DNA from: Acidobacteriaceae bacterium
GTDB taxonomy: Bacteria > Acidobacteriota > Terriglobia > Bryobacterales > Bryobacteraceae
DNA: 64,000 nt
Assembly: GCA_019240405.1 (NCBI GenBank)
Contig: JAFAYL010000020.1
Span: 158,865-222,864 of the forward strand
Reading direction: 5' to 3'
A model generated the notes under the pieces. It was not told the DNA's origin and did not search any database. It worked only from the letters and a program-made list of their open reading frames with translations. Every line of letters starts with the position of its first letter. Position 1 is the stretch's first letter. The translations under genes were made by a program, and so were the position numbers. Below, one piece after another: positions 24,980-34,921 of this stretch.

Positions 24980-26026
24980 TTACATCCCGTTCAACAATTC
25001 CCGGTAGATCGAATACGTGGCTTCAACAGCGCGTTCCCACGTGTACGATCTTGCGCGCGCCCGTCCCAAATCCGAAAGCTTCCCTCTGAGATCCGGATCT
25101 TGAATGAGCCGCACCAGAGCAGACGCCAGCTCATCGACGGAATAAGGATCGACCAGTATCGCGGCCTCCCCTGCAACTTCCACGAGCGCGGAGCGGTTCG
25201 ATGTCACCACCGGTGCGCCGTGAGCCATAGCCTCCAAAACAGGAATTCCAAATCCTTCGTCGAGCGATGGAAGCACAAAAATGGACGCGCGCGAGTATAA
25301 TCCGGCCAACTCCGCTCCCGACACATAGCCTGTCAATCGGATGCGCTCACGGCAGGCGCTTCGCTCGATCCGCTCAAGAATTCCTCGCGCCTGATAACCC
25401 GATTGCGCTCCGGCAAGCACAAGCCGCCAATGACGCCCTTCATCAGGCAATCGCTCAAAAGCTTCTACCAAGCGCGCGACGTTCTTCCGAATCTGCAGCG
25501 CGCCCACAAAAAGGATGATCGGCTCTCTCTGCACAACCGCATCGGAGCTTGGTTGGCGAACGCCATGCGGCACTACGCGAATCCTTGACCGATCCACCGC
25601 AAGCAAACTGCTCACCTGATTCGCCGTAAACTCCGACACAGCAATGATGAGATCAGAATTTCGCGCGGCTCGCTTGGCCTGCTTCGTAAAGCGTTCCCGG
25701 AATTCCCGGCTAGAATACTCGCCCGTAATTACGAACAGGTCATGAAAAGTAGAAACAACCTTCTTCCCAGGCCGCCAATCAACTCTCTGATTCAGTCCGT
25801 GGAAGACATCAGCCGAAAATGTCGAAAAAAGCGGATGCAAAAGACGAAGGCGGACGTTTCCCTGCCCCGAACGAGGCGCGCGTATCCGCTGCTTCGCCCG
25901 ATAGCAGAACAGAAATTGATCCTGCGTGTACTTCTGCGACAGGCCGGAGAGCAACTCGCGCGAGTAGATTGCGATGCCTGACGGCTGTGGATCAAGGCTG
26001 TAGGTCGCATCGAGTGCAATTCGCAC
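24980..26026 (-). CDS. Glycosyltransferase, GT4 (GT-B fold) family
   Basis: The product is a 348-residue retaining glycosyltransferase of the RfaB/mannosyltransferase type. The N-terminus, MRIALDATYSLDPQPSGIAIY, has the glycine-containing acceptor loop. The C-terminal domain carries the donor-binding LFVGALQIRKNVARLVEAF and the EX7E motif within PSLDEGFGIPVLEAMAHGAP. It likely adds a sugar to a cell-envelope polysaccharide or lipid; donor and acceptor are unknown. The sigma-54 regulator gene lies 10 bp upstream on the same strand. Confidence 0.9.
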   Translation of the reverse strand: MRIALDATYSLDPQPSGIAIYSRELLSGLSQKYTQDQFLFCYRAKQRIRAPRSGQGNVRLRLLHPLFSTFSADVFHGLNQRVDWRPGKKVVSTFHDLFVITGEYSSREFRERFTKQAKRAARNSDLIIAVSEFTANQVSSLLAVDRSRIRVVPHGVRQPSSDAVVQREPIILFVGALQIRKNVARLVEAFERLPDEGRHWRLVLAGAQSGYQARGILERIERSACRERIRLTGYVSGAELAGLYSRASIFVLPSLDEGFGIPVLEAMAHGAPVVTSNRSALVEVAGEAAILVDPYSVDELASALVRLIQDPDLRGKLSDLGRARARSYTWERAVEATYSIYRELLNGM

Positions 26027-26035
26027 GACCCAATC

Positions 26036-27016
26036 TTACAGTCCGTATTCCTTCAACTTCCGGTACAGAGTCGTTCGCCCGATTCCCAACATTGCCGCGG
26101 CCACCGTTCGATCACCCTTTGTATAGTCGAGCGCATCGAGAATCGCTTTCTTCTCTATCTCCGCCAAAGGCATGATGCCCTTGGGCGCTGAGCTACTACT
26201 CATCCCGGATGACCCCGAATGCCGGTTTTCGATCTGCCGTTCAAACGAACGATTCATGACGGTCGACGGGAGCTCGGCCACCGTAATCCAGGGTCCGGAG
26301 TTCATTGCGACCATCCGCTGCACGGTGTGCTCCAGCTCGCGAACGTTGCCCGGCCAGTCATAAGCGATGAGCGAATCCATCACTTCATCGGTCACTTTGT
26401 GATCGTTTCCGTACCGCTGTAGGAAATGCGCGATTAATGGCGGGATATCGTCCTTGCGCTCGCGCAGCGGAGTCAACCGCAGCCGCATGACGTTTAAACG
26501 ATAGTAGAGATCCTGTCGAAACCGTTTTGCTTCTACTTCGCCGAGGAGATCGCGATTGGTCGCGGCAATCACGCGAAAATTCGAGCTGCGCTGCGTAAGC
26601 CCGCCCACGGCGCGAAACTCCTTCTCCTGAAGAACGCGCAACAGTTTCATCTGCAGTTCGAGCGGAAGCTCTCCGATCTCATCGAAGAAGGCCGTCCCGC
26701 CGTTCGCCGCGTCAAGCAGCCCCAGCTTTTGGTTGACAGCTCCGGTAAATGCACCTTTGGCGTAGCCGAAAAGCTCGCTCTCCATGAGCTGCCCAACAAG
26801 CGACGAGCAATCGACGACTACAAAAGGGCCGCGCCCTTCCATGTTGTGAATCGCGCGCGCAACGATTTCCTTCCCCGTCCCCGTCTCCCCAAGGATGAGC
26901 ACGGGGAAACGCGACTTGCCCATGCGCGAGACCAGCCGGTGCACCTGTTTCATCGCCGGAGAGTTTCCAACCAGCGTGGAAAGAGGCGAAACGTCTAGCG
27001 CGATCTGAGGGGTCAC
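26036..27016 (-). CDS. Sigma-54-dependent transcriptional activator without a sensor domain
   Basis: This bacterial enhancer-binding protein remodels sigma-54 RNA polymerase using ATP. It has 326 residues: an AAA+ domain with Walker A GETGTGKE (43-50), the sigma-54 contact loop GAFTGA (88-93) and Walker B FFDEIGE (about 109-115), then a C-terminal Fis-type helix-turn-helix ([18 protein letters not shown]). The usual N-terminal receiver, PAS or GAF domain is missing; only about 15 residues precede the AAA+ domain. Activity must be controlled by amount or by a partner. It is likely co-transcribed with the downstream GT4 gene. Confidence 0.93.
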   Translation of the reverse strand: MTPQIALDVSPLSTLVGNSPAMKQVHRLVSRMGKSRFPVLILGETGTGKEIVARAIHNMEGRGPFVVVDCSSLVGQLMESELFGYAKGAFTGAVNQKLGLLDAANGGTAFFDEIGELPLELQMKLLRVLQEKEFRAVGGLTQRSSNFRVIAATNRDLLGEVEAKRFRQDLYYRLNVMRLRLTPLRERKDDIPPLIAHFLQRYGNDHKVTDEVMDSLIAYDWPGNVRELEHTVQRMVAMNSGPWITVAELPSTVMNRSFERQIENRHSGSSGMSSSSAPKGIMPLAEIEKKAILDALDYTKGDRTVAAAMLGIGRTTLYRKLKEYGL

Positions 27017-27073
27017 GAGAGTAGGGGCAGCCTCGTTATTTAGTGGCAGGGCTGCGAAGAAACTCTCGATACC

Positions 27074-27937
27074 CTATTCCGGCTGTGATGTGACGGCGCT
27101 TGGAGCCAGGCTTGGAACGATGTTCGTTCCGGGTTTGATGACTGTTTCATCGAGACGGACAACAAATACATTCCGGTTCTCCGCGCCCAATACGGTTGCC
27201 AGTTCCTGCGCCGCTTTAACCGACGGCTCCTTGCCGATGAGAACGCGCCAGAGCGGAACCTTGCCTTGCTTTATGGCGAGTTGAGCGGTTCCGAAACGCT
27301 CGGCATATTTCGCTCGCAGGCGCTCAGCATTTTCAGGAACTGAGAATGCGCCGATCTGAACCGCGTAAAAATCATTTAAAGGAATATCAGCCGGGGCGCC
27401 AATCACCTCTAGCCGCACTTGCCCAATGCCGGGCCCGAGCAGATCAATCTGGCGTGCCGCCGCTTTCGAAAGATCTAGAATGCGCCCCTGGACGAACGGA
27501 CCGCGATCGATCACCCGAACGTTGACACTCTTGTTATTCGCAAGATTTGTCACCTTAAGCCACGTGTTGAAAGGCAGCAGGCGATGCGCCGCGACAAGCG
27601 TCTCCATGTCGTAGATCTCGCCATCTGCCGCCGGGCGTCCGTGATAAGGCACTCCGTACCAGCTTGCGATCCCCTCTTCTGAGTAGCCGACGGAAATCGC
27701 CGGCTTCTCTCTCGGCACTTGTGATTCGGTTGTGGGGGCCTGTGCAGCAACGGAAGGACGGGGAGCTGCTGGAACTCTCGCCACCTGATGATGCTTTCGG
27801 CAACCGAGAGAGATGAGCAATGCCGCAGTTATTGCTGCCACTACCGTCATGACGCTGTGGCGCCGCTTCGTTCCTGAGTCCGGCATCACTGTCGCAATCC
27901 GATTCCTTCGTTCGATGACCTGATCATAACTGGCCAT
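27074..27937 (-). CDS. rlpA: RlpA-like septal ring protein with double-psi beta-barrel and SPOR domain
   Basis: The 287-residue envelope protein has an N-terminal hydrophobic segment (about residues 29-46) ending at a Cys in ISLGCRK, consistent with a membrane anchor or lipoprotein. The RlpA double-psi beta-barrel begins at GIASWYGVPYHGRPAADG and includes RVIDRGPFVQGRILDLSKAA. A C-terminal SPOR-type domain (FYAVQIGAFSVPENAERLRA) binds denuded septal peptidoglycan. Some RlpA proteins are lytic transglycosylases; activity here is inferred. It lies upstream of the sigma-54 regulator on the same strand. Confidence 0.9.
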   Translation of the reverse strand: MASYDQVIERRNRIATVMPDSGTKRRHSVMTVVAAITAALLISLGCRKHHQVARVPAAPRPSVAAQAPTTESQVPREKPAISVGYSEEGIASWYGVPYHGRPAADGEIYDMETLVAAHRLLPFNTWLKVTNLANNKSVNVRVIDRGPFVQGRILDLSKAAARQIDLLGPGIGQVRLEVIGAPADIPLNDFYAVQIGAFSVPENAERLRAKYAERFGTAQLAIKQGKVPLWRVLIGKEPSVKAAQELATVLGAENRNVFVVRLDETVIKPGTNIVPSLAPSAVTSQPE

Positions 27938-28059
27938 GAGCCTTGCTCGAAAGACGAAAAATCGCCCTTGAACGGGTAAAACAAATTTCCTTATCGCCGT
28001 TTTTCACCCCTCAAAAGCATCAAGACCCACTCATCGGAGGATGTCAAGTCATTTTTTGC

Positions 28060-28088
28060 TTGACTTCTTATGCGAAGAATCTTATATA
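28060..28088 (+). promoter_or_regulatory. Strong sigma70-type promoter with overlapping inverted repeat
   Basis: TTGACT (28060-28065) and TATATA (28083-28088) are 17 bp apart, upstream of the tiny gene at 28145. An inverted repeat GTCAAG (28043-28048) and CTTGAC (28059-28064), spaced by 10 bp, overlaps the -35 box and could be an operator. Confidence 0.65.
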
Positions 28089-28144
28089 TGAATCACACTG
28101 CGATCTGTAATGGATTGCAAATTTACGTTAGGGAGAATCGTTCG

Positions 28145-28228
28145 ATGAAGAACGCAACTAAGAAGTCCGGTGGCTCGAAGAAGTCCGCAAAGAAGAGCTC
28201 CGGCAGCAGCAAGAAAAAAGGGAAGTAG
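28145..28228 (+). CDS. 27-residue Lys/Ser-rich basic peptide
   Basis: A short gene lies between a well-formed promoter (28060-28088) and a textbook terminator (28273-28299). It encodes a 27-residue peptide made almost only of Lys, Ser and Gly with KKS/KKSS repeats, 12 Lys and no acidic residue. A purine-rich AGGGAG lies about 10 nt before the ATG. The composition resembles the basic tails of histone-H1-like or RNA-binding proteins, so nucleic-acid binding is plausible. Alternatively the transcript itself may be the functional product. The gene is too short for standard ORF callers. Confidence 0.6.
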   Translation: MKNATKKSGGSKKSAKKSSGSSKKKGK

Positions 28229-28272
28229 ATTTCAACCCCGTGAGAGCGGGGAAGCAAGAAATCTAGACTCTT

Positions 28273-28299
28273 CGCCCCCGGGTTTCCGGGGGCGTTTTC
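28273..28299 (+). terminator. Rho-independent terminator of the small basic-peptide gene
   Basis: A perfect 9-bp GC stem (28273-28281 with 28286-28294), a GTTT loop and a T-rich tail follow the 28145-28228 gene by 45 bp. Confidence 0.9.
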
Positions 28300-28350
28300 T
28301 TTTTTAGGTTCCTGCTTTTTGTAAACTTTACCTGCCCACCAAATAGAAAA

Positions 28351-28372
28351 GGCGCCAGCTTGTGCCGGCGCC
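28351..28372 (-). terminator. Rho-independent terminator of the porin gene
   Basis: GGCGCC (28351-28356) pairs with GGCGCC (28367-28372), extended by two more pairs with one mismatch. On the minus strand it is followed by TTTTC, about 25 bp after the porin stop. Confidence 0.75.
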
Positions 28373-28397
28373 CTTAGTCCTGATCGGTTCCTTCTTT

Positions 28398-30098
28398 TTA
28401 CGGCAGCGTGTATCGAAGATCCACCCAGATCATATTTGTCTTCGCATACCGCGATGCGCCAGGCGCTAGGGACCAGGGATTGCGCCACAGGTAGGAATAC
28501 TGCGTGATCAGCGACAGCGCTCCGTAGCTTGGATTCTTCCAGAAAGTTTGGACCAGATCGAACGTAGCTTCCTGGACAGTGCGGTTATTGTTGGTTGCTG
28601 ATCCGGAGAAGCCGTAGCCGATAGGCTTACCGGTCGTATCGATCGCCACATCCCGATCGAAGTAGGCGCCGCCGTACAGCATCGATATCAGCGTGTTCTT
28701 CGTGATGTTTGCCTCGAATCCGTCGACTGTCGAGTACGCGTGAACCGGTGAAATGCTGCCATCTGGTTTAACGATGAGATCAGGACCGAGGCCGAAGATA
28801 TACCGCCCGCCACCAGAGCCGAAGAAAGTATTCGCGATTAGGCGGACATTCTTCACGATCTCGAGATTCGCATTCACCTCTCCACTTGCAGCCGTCGAGC
28901 TGGATGAAGAGTAGACCGTAGGCTTCGTTCCGACGGAATTTTCGAACTTGAAGCTTCTGATCAAAGCTCCCGCCTCGAAGTGCAGAAGGCGGTCTCCGGG
29001 ATGGCCATCGAAAGCCGCCTTGAAGATAATGTCCGGATGAAGGTTAGGGGCTGTATAAGTCGTGGTCGTGTTATTGAACTCTCCGGTGGCGGCCATCGAG
29101 AGCGCAGCAGGAAAAGTAATGACTCCGTTCCCTACATACTGCTGAGGATTTTCGAGTGAAACCCCAAATGCGATGTCATCGTTCGGGTGAGCAATGAACC
29201 GCAACTGGGATTGCCTCGACCAAATCAGACCCGCTTGGTAGTTGGTGTCCATGTCCTGCGAATAGAAGATATCGCTGGGAAGCGGCGATAGCCCTTTCCG
29301 GTTCGGAGTGAACATGCTCCAATCCTGACCGCCGAGCACTTCCAGACTCCCCTTCTGAACATCAACAAAGAAATTCCGCATTCGGAAAGCATTCGAATTG
29401 CTCGTCACAAAAACGTTGCCAGGCGCGGCGCCCAAAAAGTCAGCTTCCACGTAGCCGAGGATCTTAGCCCCGAGAAACTCTGAATCGACCCGAAATCCAA
29501 TGCGTGAGTTCTGTGTGCTGAAGTTGTTCTCCCAGATCCGCCCCGTGACCGAGTTGTTGTAAGGGATTCCGCCAAAACTCGTACCGATGCCGCTCCCGAC
29601 GTTCGTCGTGCGGCCATACCAGGTGAAGTCAACAAAGCCCAAGGGAGTAAAGGTGGTGTTCCCGATGCTGATCGAAAGCGGAGACGGATTTTCTGCCACT
29701 TTCTGTCCCGCTCCACCGGCATTGCCGAGACTGGGATGCGCGACATTCACCGCGGGCACCAGCTTTACCGGATTACTTTCCGCGGGAGCCGAAGCTAACT
29801 GCGGAGCAGCCGCACCGTTCTGAAGCGCTTTCTCGAGCAGCGCCCGCTGCTCCTCAACAGATTTCTGCAGGCGTTGAATCTCCTCTTCCTGTTTTGTTAT
29901 GCGCTCGCGAAGTTGATCGAGATCGGCAGCGGAAATCGCCTGTGAAGACTCTCGTTTATTGATATCTTCCGGTGTCGTGTTCGTTGCTGCTGCGGGTTGT
30001 GCGGACGGTGTGTCACCTCCACTCGGTGATTGGCCTGCAGTGATTGGCAATGCCATGCCAAAAATACACAGCACCATCAGAATCTGTTTCATTCTCAT
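28398..30098 (-). CDS. Outer-membrane porin-like beta-barrel protein with periplasmic coiled coil
   Basis: The 566-residue exported protein has a signal peptide, then a Ser/Pro/Ala-rich linker. A Glu/Gln-rich coiled coil (about residues 60-90, RERITKQEEEIQRLQKSVEE) resembles the trimerising or peptidoglycan-facing segment of long porins. The remainder alternates aromatic and polar residues as in a transmembrane barrel, with GFVDFTWYGRT and a C-terminal strand WVDLRYTLP ending near an aromatic residue. It resembles DcaP-type porins. The start is set at ATG 30098 with AAGGAG 4 nt upstream; ATG 30092 is the alternative. Its substrate is unknown. Confidence 0.8.
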   Translation of the reverse strand: MRMKQILMVLCIFGMALPITAGQSPSGGDTPSAQPAAATNTTPEDINKRESSQAISAADLDQLRERITKQEEEIQRLQKSVEEQRALLEKALQNGAAAPQLASAPAESNPVKLVPAVNVAHPSLGNAGGAGQKVAENPSPLSISIGNTTFTPLGFVDFTWYGRTTNVGSGIGTSFGGIPYNNSVTGRIWENNFSTQNSRIGFRVDSEFLGAKILGYVEADFLGAAPGNVFVTSNSNAFRMRNFFVDVQKGSLEVLGGQDWSMFTPNRKGLSPLPSDIFYSQDMDTNYQAGLIWSRQSQLRFIAHPNDDIAFGVSLENPQQYVGNGVITFPAALSMAATGEFNNTTTTYTAPNLHPDIIFKAAFDGHPGDRLLHFEAGALIRSFKFENSVGTKPTVYSSSSSTAASGEVNANLEIVKNVRLIANTFFGSGGGRYIFGLGPDLIVKPDGSISPVHAYSTVDGFEANITKNTLISMLYGGAYFDRDVAIDTTGKPIGYGFSGSATNNNRTVQEATFDLVQTFWKNPSYGALSLITQYSYLWRNPWSLAPGASRYAKTNMIWVDLRYTLP

Positions 30099-30288
30099 TC
30101 GTCTCCTTGTCGCAAGAAATGCGGACATACTTCAGGCGCAGCACAATTGGGGGCGAGAGCCGCTGCCCTGATGCACGCTCCAACTTACAGGAGTACTGTT
30201 ACATAGCCATTAACATTTGATTACGGTAAAGAGACCCGCTGCTGTCCCTAGTACCCGGTCGGTCCCGCTAAACTGGAGGGGAAACAGC

Positions 30289-33200
30289 ATGTCCGAACGC
30301 CCGTTCGTTCACCTCCACTGCCACACAGACTATTCACTGCTCGATGGAGCATGTGACATCAAGAAGTTAATGGCTGTCGTTGAAAGCCAGAAAATGCCGG
30401 CCGTTGCCATGACGGATCACGGCAATCTCTTCGGCGCAGTGGAGTTCTATAACGAGGCCGCGAGCCGCGGGATTCATCCCATCATCGGCTGCGAAGTGTA
30501 CGTTTCGCAGCAAGGTCATAAACTGCGTTCGGAAAGCGACCGCTATAACCATCTGTTGCTGCTATCCGAGACGCAAGAAGGATACAAAAATCTGATCAGA
30601 TTGGTCTCGACAGGCTATCTCGAGGGCTTCTATTACAAGCCGCGAATCGATAAAGATCTTTTGTCACAACATTCGCGCGGCTTAATCGCGATGTCGGCAT
30701 GCCTGCGAGGTGACATTAATGAAACCCTTCTCGCGGAGCGCTATGAGGAAGCGAAGCGCCTGGCAAACGAATATGCAGACCTGTTCGGTCGCTCGAACTT
30801 CTTCCTCGAGATGCAGAATCATTCGCTCGACCAAGACAAGATCGTTCTGCCACAGATCCGGCGCATATCTACTGAGACCGGCATTCCGCTTGTGGCGAGT
30901 AACGACGCGCACTACCTCACGCGAGATGATGTTCGCGCTCATGAAATTCTTCTTTGCATTCAGACTGGAAAAACGATGTCTGACGCCAACCGGATGCGCT
31001 TTGCGACGCCTGACTTCTATGTGAAATCGCGAGCAGAAATGATGACTCTGTTCGGTGAGGTGGAAGACGCGCTCGACCGAACATGGGACATCGCCCAGCG
31101 TTGCCAGGTCAAGCTCGAAAAAGTCAAAGACCCGTTCCCCCGGTTTGATGTCCCCCAGGGCCACACGTCTGACACATACTTCGCATGGGTCGCTCGCGAG
31201 GGATTCGAGAAACGGCGTCCACGCCTCGAAGCCATGCGCAAGCAGGGATACCTCAAGCACGATCTGCCGGAATATGTCGCCCGGCTGGAATCAGAGATTC
31301 AGATGATCCAGCAGATGAAGTTCTCGAGTTACTTTCTAATCGTCTGGGACTTTATCCGCTTCGCGAAGCTGAAAGGCATTCCTGTCGGGCCAGGCCGCGG
31401 ATCGGCTGCCGGCAGCTTGGTCGCCTACGCGATGGAGATCACTGACATCGATCCCTTGCAGTACGGTTTGCTGTTCGAGCGGTTCCTGAATCCGGAGCGC
31501 ATCAGCATGCCCGATATCGATATCGATTTCTGCACGCGAGGGCGCGGTGCCGTCATTCAGTACGTCACAGAGAAATACGGACGCGAGCAGGTCGCGCAAA
31601 TCATCACGTTCGGCACTCTCGCCGCGAAGGCAGCCATTAAGGATGTCGGCCGCGTTCTCGATATGAGCTTCGCAGAGGTAGACCGCATCTCGAAGCTAGT
31701 CCCGAGGCAGTTGAACATCAAGCTGAAAGATGCGATTCAGGATCCGGAGTTGAACGAGCTTGCCTCCAAAGAGCCGCGGATCAAGGAAGTCCTCGATATC
31801 AGCCTCAAGCTCGAAGGCGTGTCCCGAAATGCGGGAATGCACGCGGCCGGCGTGGTCATCTCATCGCTGCCGCTCATGGAACTCGTTCCGCTCTTCGTCA
31901 CGAACAAAGACGAAATTGTCACGCAATACGACATGATCGGCCTTGAAAAGCTGGGCCTCTTGAAAATGGATTTTCTCGGCCTTACTACGCTGACGATCAT
32001 CGCCGATGCCGTGAAGCTCATCGAGCAGTACCGGGGAGAAAAAATTGTCCCCGAGAATCTTCCGCTTGATGACGCCGAAACTTATGCCAAGATCTTCAGC
32101 ACCGGGTTGACCAGCGGTGTATTCCAATTCGAATCCCCAGGGATGAAAGACGTGCTGCGGCGATACCAGCCGAATCGGATTGAAGACTTGTGCGCTCTCA
32201 ATGCGCTTTATCGTCCCGGCCCGATACAAGGCGGCATGATTCCTGATTTCATCGATCGCAAGCACGGGCGCAAGCCGGTGACATACGATTTGCCCGAGCT
32301 CAAAGAAATTCTGGAGGAAACGTACGGGGTCATCGTCTACCAGGAACAGGTGATTCAGATTTCCAATCGCCTGGCCGGCTATTCGCTAGGCGAAGCCGAC
32401 GTCCTACGCCGCGCGATGGGCAAAAAGAACGTTCTCGAAATGGCCATGCAGCGTGAAAGCTTCATCAAACGAGCTACCGAACGGGGCTATCCTCCGAAAA
32501 GGATCGCAAAAATCTTCGATTTTATGCAGCAGTTCGCCGGCTATGGATTTACCAAGTCTCATTCCGCCGCCTACGCCTATCTCGCTTATGTGACCGCATA
32601 CTTGAAGACCCACTATTCCGTTGAATTCATGTCCGCTCTGCTCACCTCTGAAGCTGGCAATACGGACAAGATCGTGAAGTACATCAACGAGTGCCGCGAG
32701 ATGGGCATCCCAGTGCTACCACCCGACGTGAATGAAAGTAATTTCGACTTCACACCTGTAAATGACGCAATTCGTTTCGGTCTTGGCGCCGTGAAGAACG
32801 TGGGTCAAGGCGCAGTTCAGGCGATTGTCGAGGCGCGACAAGATGGCGGGCGATTCTCATCCATCTATAACTTCTGTGAGCGAGTCAATCTGAACGGCGT
32901 CAACCGTCGTGTAATGGAAAGCCTGATCAAGGCCGGCGCTTTTGACTCTACTGGCGCAAATCGCGCGCAGCTCACGGAAGCTCTCGACCGGGCGCTCGAG
33001 TCGGGAATGCGCGCATCACGCGATCGAGCAATGGGCCAGCACGGTCTTTTCGGATTCTTCGCCGGCGATCAGAAAACCGAACATCCGTTAGCTAACTTGC
33101 CTGACTGGACCATGGAGCAGAAGCTGGCGGGAGAGAAGGAAGTCCTCGGGATCTATGTTTCCGGACATCCGCTCGATCGTTTCAAAGACAAAGTCGCGGA

Positions 33201-33750
33201 GCTGGCTACGCATTCGACTGACACCCTCGAGGATCTCGAGAGGAATACAACCGTTGCGCTTTGCGGTATTCTCACTAACATCGTCCGCAAAACAAACCGC
33301 GAGGGGAAATATTGGGCTTCGTTGAAGCTCGAAGATGGCCGTGGTACTGCCGATGCCATGATATTCGCCAACCGCTACGAGGATCTCCTTTCCTCCCTTA
33401 GAGAAGATGCGGCAGTTTTCGTTCGCGGGTCCGTTTTACCCGAAGAGAGCGGTCCGCCCAAAATTTCGGTTCAAGAAATGGTGAGACTCGAGGACGCTCG
33501 CCTCGATCTCCCATCGCTGATCTCCATCCGGATCTGGCTCAAGGACGAAGCGTCCACCGAAAAGGCAAGCGCACTAAATGAATTGTTCGGAAGAAAGCGT
33601 GGGGAAACAGAAGTGCGGCTCCGTTTGGAAAAGCCTCGCGACTTCTCCGTCATCATGGATGTAACCACAAAAGTTCGGCCCGATCGTGAATTTCAAGCCG
33701 AAATAGAAAAAATCTGTGGACCCGAATCAATGCAGATCCTCGCGAACTAG
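30289..33750 (+). CDS. dnaE: DNA polymerase III alpha subunit
   Basis: This is the replicative polymerase (C-family). Its 1153 residues match DnaE1. The N-terminal PHP domain begins [14 protein letters not shown]. The palm has the catalytic Asp run PDIDIDF and the block [16 protein letters not shown] helix-hairpin-helix and an OB domain follow toward the C-terminus ([16 protein letters not shown]). ATG 30289 with an upstream GGAGGGG is chosen over the longer open frame from 30217, because it directly precedes the PHP motif. accA follows 2 bp after the stop, an order also found in Proteobacteria. Confidence 0.96.
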   Translation: MSERPFVHLHCHTDYSLLDGACDIKKLMAVVESQKMPAVAMTDHGNLFGAVEFYNEAASRGIHPIIGCEVYVSQQGHKLRSESDRYNHLLLLSETQEGYKNLIRLVSTGYLEGFYYKPRIDKDLLSQHSRGLIAMSACLRGDINETLLAERYEEAKRLANEYADLFGRSNFFLEMQNHSLDQDKIVLPQIRRISTETGIPLVASNDAHYLTRDDVRAHEILLCIQTGKTMSDANRMRFATPDFYVKSRAEMMTLFGEVEDALDRTWDIAQRCQVKLEKVKDPFPRFDVPQGHTSDTYFAWVAREGFEKRRPRLEAMRKQGYLKHDLPEYVARLESEIQMIQQMKFSSYFLIVWDFIRFAKLKGIPVGPGRGSAAGSLVAYAMEITDIDPLQYGLLFERFLNPERISMPDIDIDFCTRGRGAVIQYVTEKYGREQVAQIITFGTLAAKAAIKDVGRVLDMSFAEVDRISKLVPRQLNIKLKDAIQDPELNELASKEPRIKEVLDISLKLEGVSRNAGMHAAGVVISSLPLMELVPLFVTNKDEIVTQYDMIGLEKLGLLKMDFLGLTTLTIIADAVKLIEQYRGEKIVPENLPLDDAETYAKIFSTGLTSGVFQFESPGMKDVLRRYQPNRIEDLCALNALYRPGPIQGGMIPDFIDRKHGRKPVTYDLPELKEILEETYGVIVYQEQVIQISNRLAGYSLGEADVLRRAMGKKNVLEMAMQRESFIKRATERGYPPKRIAKIFDFMQQFAGYGFTKSHSAAYAYLAYVTAYLKTHYSVEFMSALLTSEAGNTDKIVKYINECREMGIPVLPPDVNESNFDFTPVNDAIRFGLGAVKNVGQGAVQAIVEARQDGGRFSSIYNFCERVNLNGVNRRVMESLIKAGAFDSTGANRAQLTEALDRALESGMRASRDRAMGQHGLFGFFAGDQKTEHPLANLPDWTMEQKLAGEKEVLGIYVSGHPLDRFKDKVAELATHSTDTLEDLERNTTVALCGILTNIVRKTNREGKYWASLKLEDGRGTADAMIFANRYEDLLSSLREDAAVFVRGSVLPEESGPPKISVQEMVRLEDARLDLPSLISIRIWLKDEASTEKASALNELFGRKRGETEVRLRLEKPRDFSVIMDVTTKVRPDREFQAEIEKICGPESMQILAN

Positions 33751-33752
33751 GT

Positions 33753-34625
33753 ATGGCTGAAGGCGAATCGCCGGCTCTATCTCCCGAAGGCGCCGAATCC
33801 GCCGAAGGACCGCCCTCTAATCCAAGCTGGGAGCGCGTTCAGCTTGCGCGCCATCCCAAACGCCCCCATTCGCGCGATTATATTCAACGATTGTTCACTA
33901 ATTTCGAAGAGCTGCACGGGGACCGGCTGTTCGGTGACGATAAATCGATCGTGGCCGGAATGGCGAAATTCGAAGGCCAGTCGGTGATGGTCATCGGCCA
34001 ACAGAAAGGCCGCGATACTCGCGAAAAGTTGCTTCGCAATTTCGGCATGCCCAAGCCTGAAGGTTACCGAAAAGCGCTCCGGCTGATGCAGCTTGCGTCC
34101 AAGTTCCGCCGTCCTGTCATCACGTTCATAGACACCCCGGGCGCATATCCCGGTATAGATGCCGAAGAGCGCGGCCAGGCAGAGGCAATCGCCTTCAACC
34201 TGCGTGAAATGGCGCGGCTTCTCAGTCCCGTGATTTCCATCATCATCGGCGAAGGTGGAAGCGGAGGAGCTCTTGCGCTCGGTGTCGGCAATCGCGTCTA
34301 CATGCTCGAAAACGCCTATTACAGCGTCATCGCTCCTGAAAGTTGCGCCGCAATTATCTGGAGAGACTCAGGCAAAGCGCCGCTTGCCGCCGCTGCGCTG
34401 CGTCTAACGGCTAACGACCTACTCGCAATGAAGTTGATTGACGGAATCATTCCCGAGCCGCCGGCAGGCGCCCATATGGATCCTGACCTGGCTGCGCACT
34501 TGCTCCGTCAACCTTTGAAGCAGGCGCTCGATGAACTGGCAAGTCTCTCAACCGAGCAGATCGTAACAGAGAGATATTTGAAGTTCCGCCACATGGGCAA
34601 CTTTTTCGATGAAGCCCGCGCCTGA
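33753..34625 (+). CDS. accA: Acetyl-CoA carboxylase, carboxyltransferase alpha subunit
   Basis: Together with AccD this subunit moves the carboxyl group from biotin to acetyl-CoA in the first step of fatty-acid synthesis. It has 290 residues plus a Ser/Glu/Pro-rich N-terminal stretch. Family blocks are RPHSRDYI...[26 protein letters not shown], the oxyanion region [19 protein letters not shown] and [18 protein letters not shown]. It is shorter than the E. coli protein (319). ATG 33753 follows the dnaE stop by 2 nt, so translation is probably coupled. Confidence 0.95.
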   Translation: MAEGESPALSPEGAESAEGPPSNPSWERVQLARHPKRPHSRDYIQRLFTNFEELHGDRLFGDDKSIVAGMAKFEGQSVMVIGQQKGRDTREKLLRNFGMPKPEGYRKALRLMQLASKFRRPVITFIDTPGAYPGIDAEERGQAEAIAFNLREMARLLSPVISIIIGEGGSGGALALGVGNRVYMLENAYYSVIAPESCAAIIWRDSGKAPLAAAALRLTANDLLAMKLIDGIIPEPPAGAHMDPDLAAHLLRQPLKQALDELASLSTEQIVTERYLKFRHMGNFFDEARA

Positions 34626-34640
34626 AGAAACGAGCTTTAC

Positions 34641-34919
34641 CTGAACAGAATCGGAATTGCTATCGCGCTATTCGTGGTCGCATTTCTTGCAACAGTCGCA
34701 TACTTCACCGTTGCCGGACCTCGATACCGCGTAGAGGTTTGCATGGCCTATCAAGGGCATACCAATTGCCGGACCGTTTCTGCCAAGAGCGAAGAATCCG
34801 CATTGCGCTCGGCGACCGAGAACGCCTGCGCCGATATTGCCACCGGCGTAACCGAAACCATGCGATGCCAGCAATTAGCGCCCCAGCGCATGAGGTGGAT
34901 CGAGCGGCCGAGACCTTGA
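34641..34919 (+). CDS. Small single-pass membrane protein, unknown function
   Basis: The frame encodes about 92 residues from a CTG at 34641, or 81 from GTG 34674. Only the longer version keeps a complete N-terminal hydrophobic helix (GIAIALFVVAFLATVAYF) and so is preferred, although CTG starts are rare. The rest is a short soluble domain with three Cys (VEVCMAYQG, TNCRT, NACAD) and a basic C-terminus. No family was recognised. It follows accA by 15 bp and is convergent with the hydrolase gene, 2 bp away. Confidence 0.5.
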   Translation: MNRIGIAIALFVVAFLATVAYFTVAGPRYRVEVCMAYQGHTNCRTVSAKSEESALRSATENACADIATGVTETMRCQQLAPQRMRWIERPRP

Positions 34920-34921
34920 TC

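Noticed and set aside
28123..28488. Minus-strand 121-codon ORF over the small peptide gene and terminators
   Set aside because: It crosses two terminators and the porin 3' end, and its composition is that of antisense Lys codons (Phe/Leu-rich).
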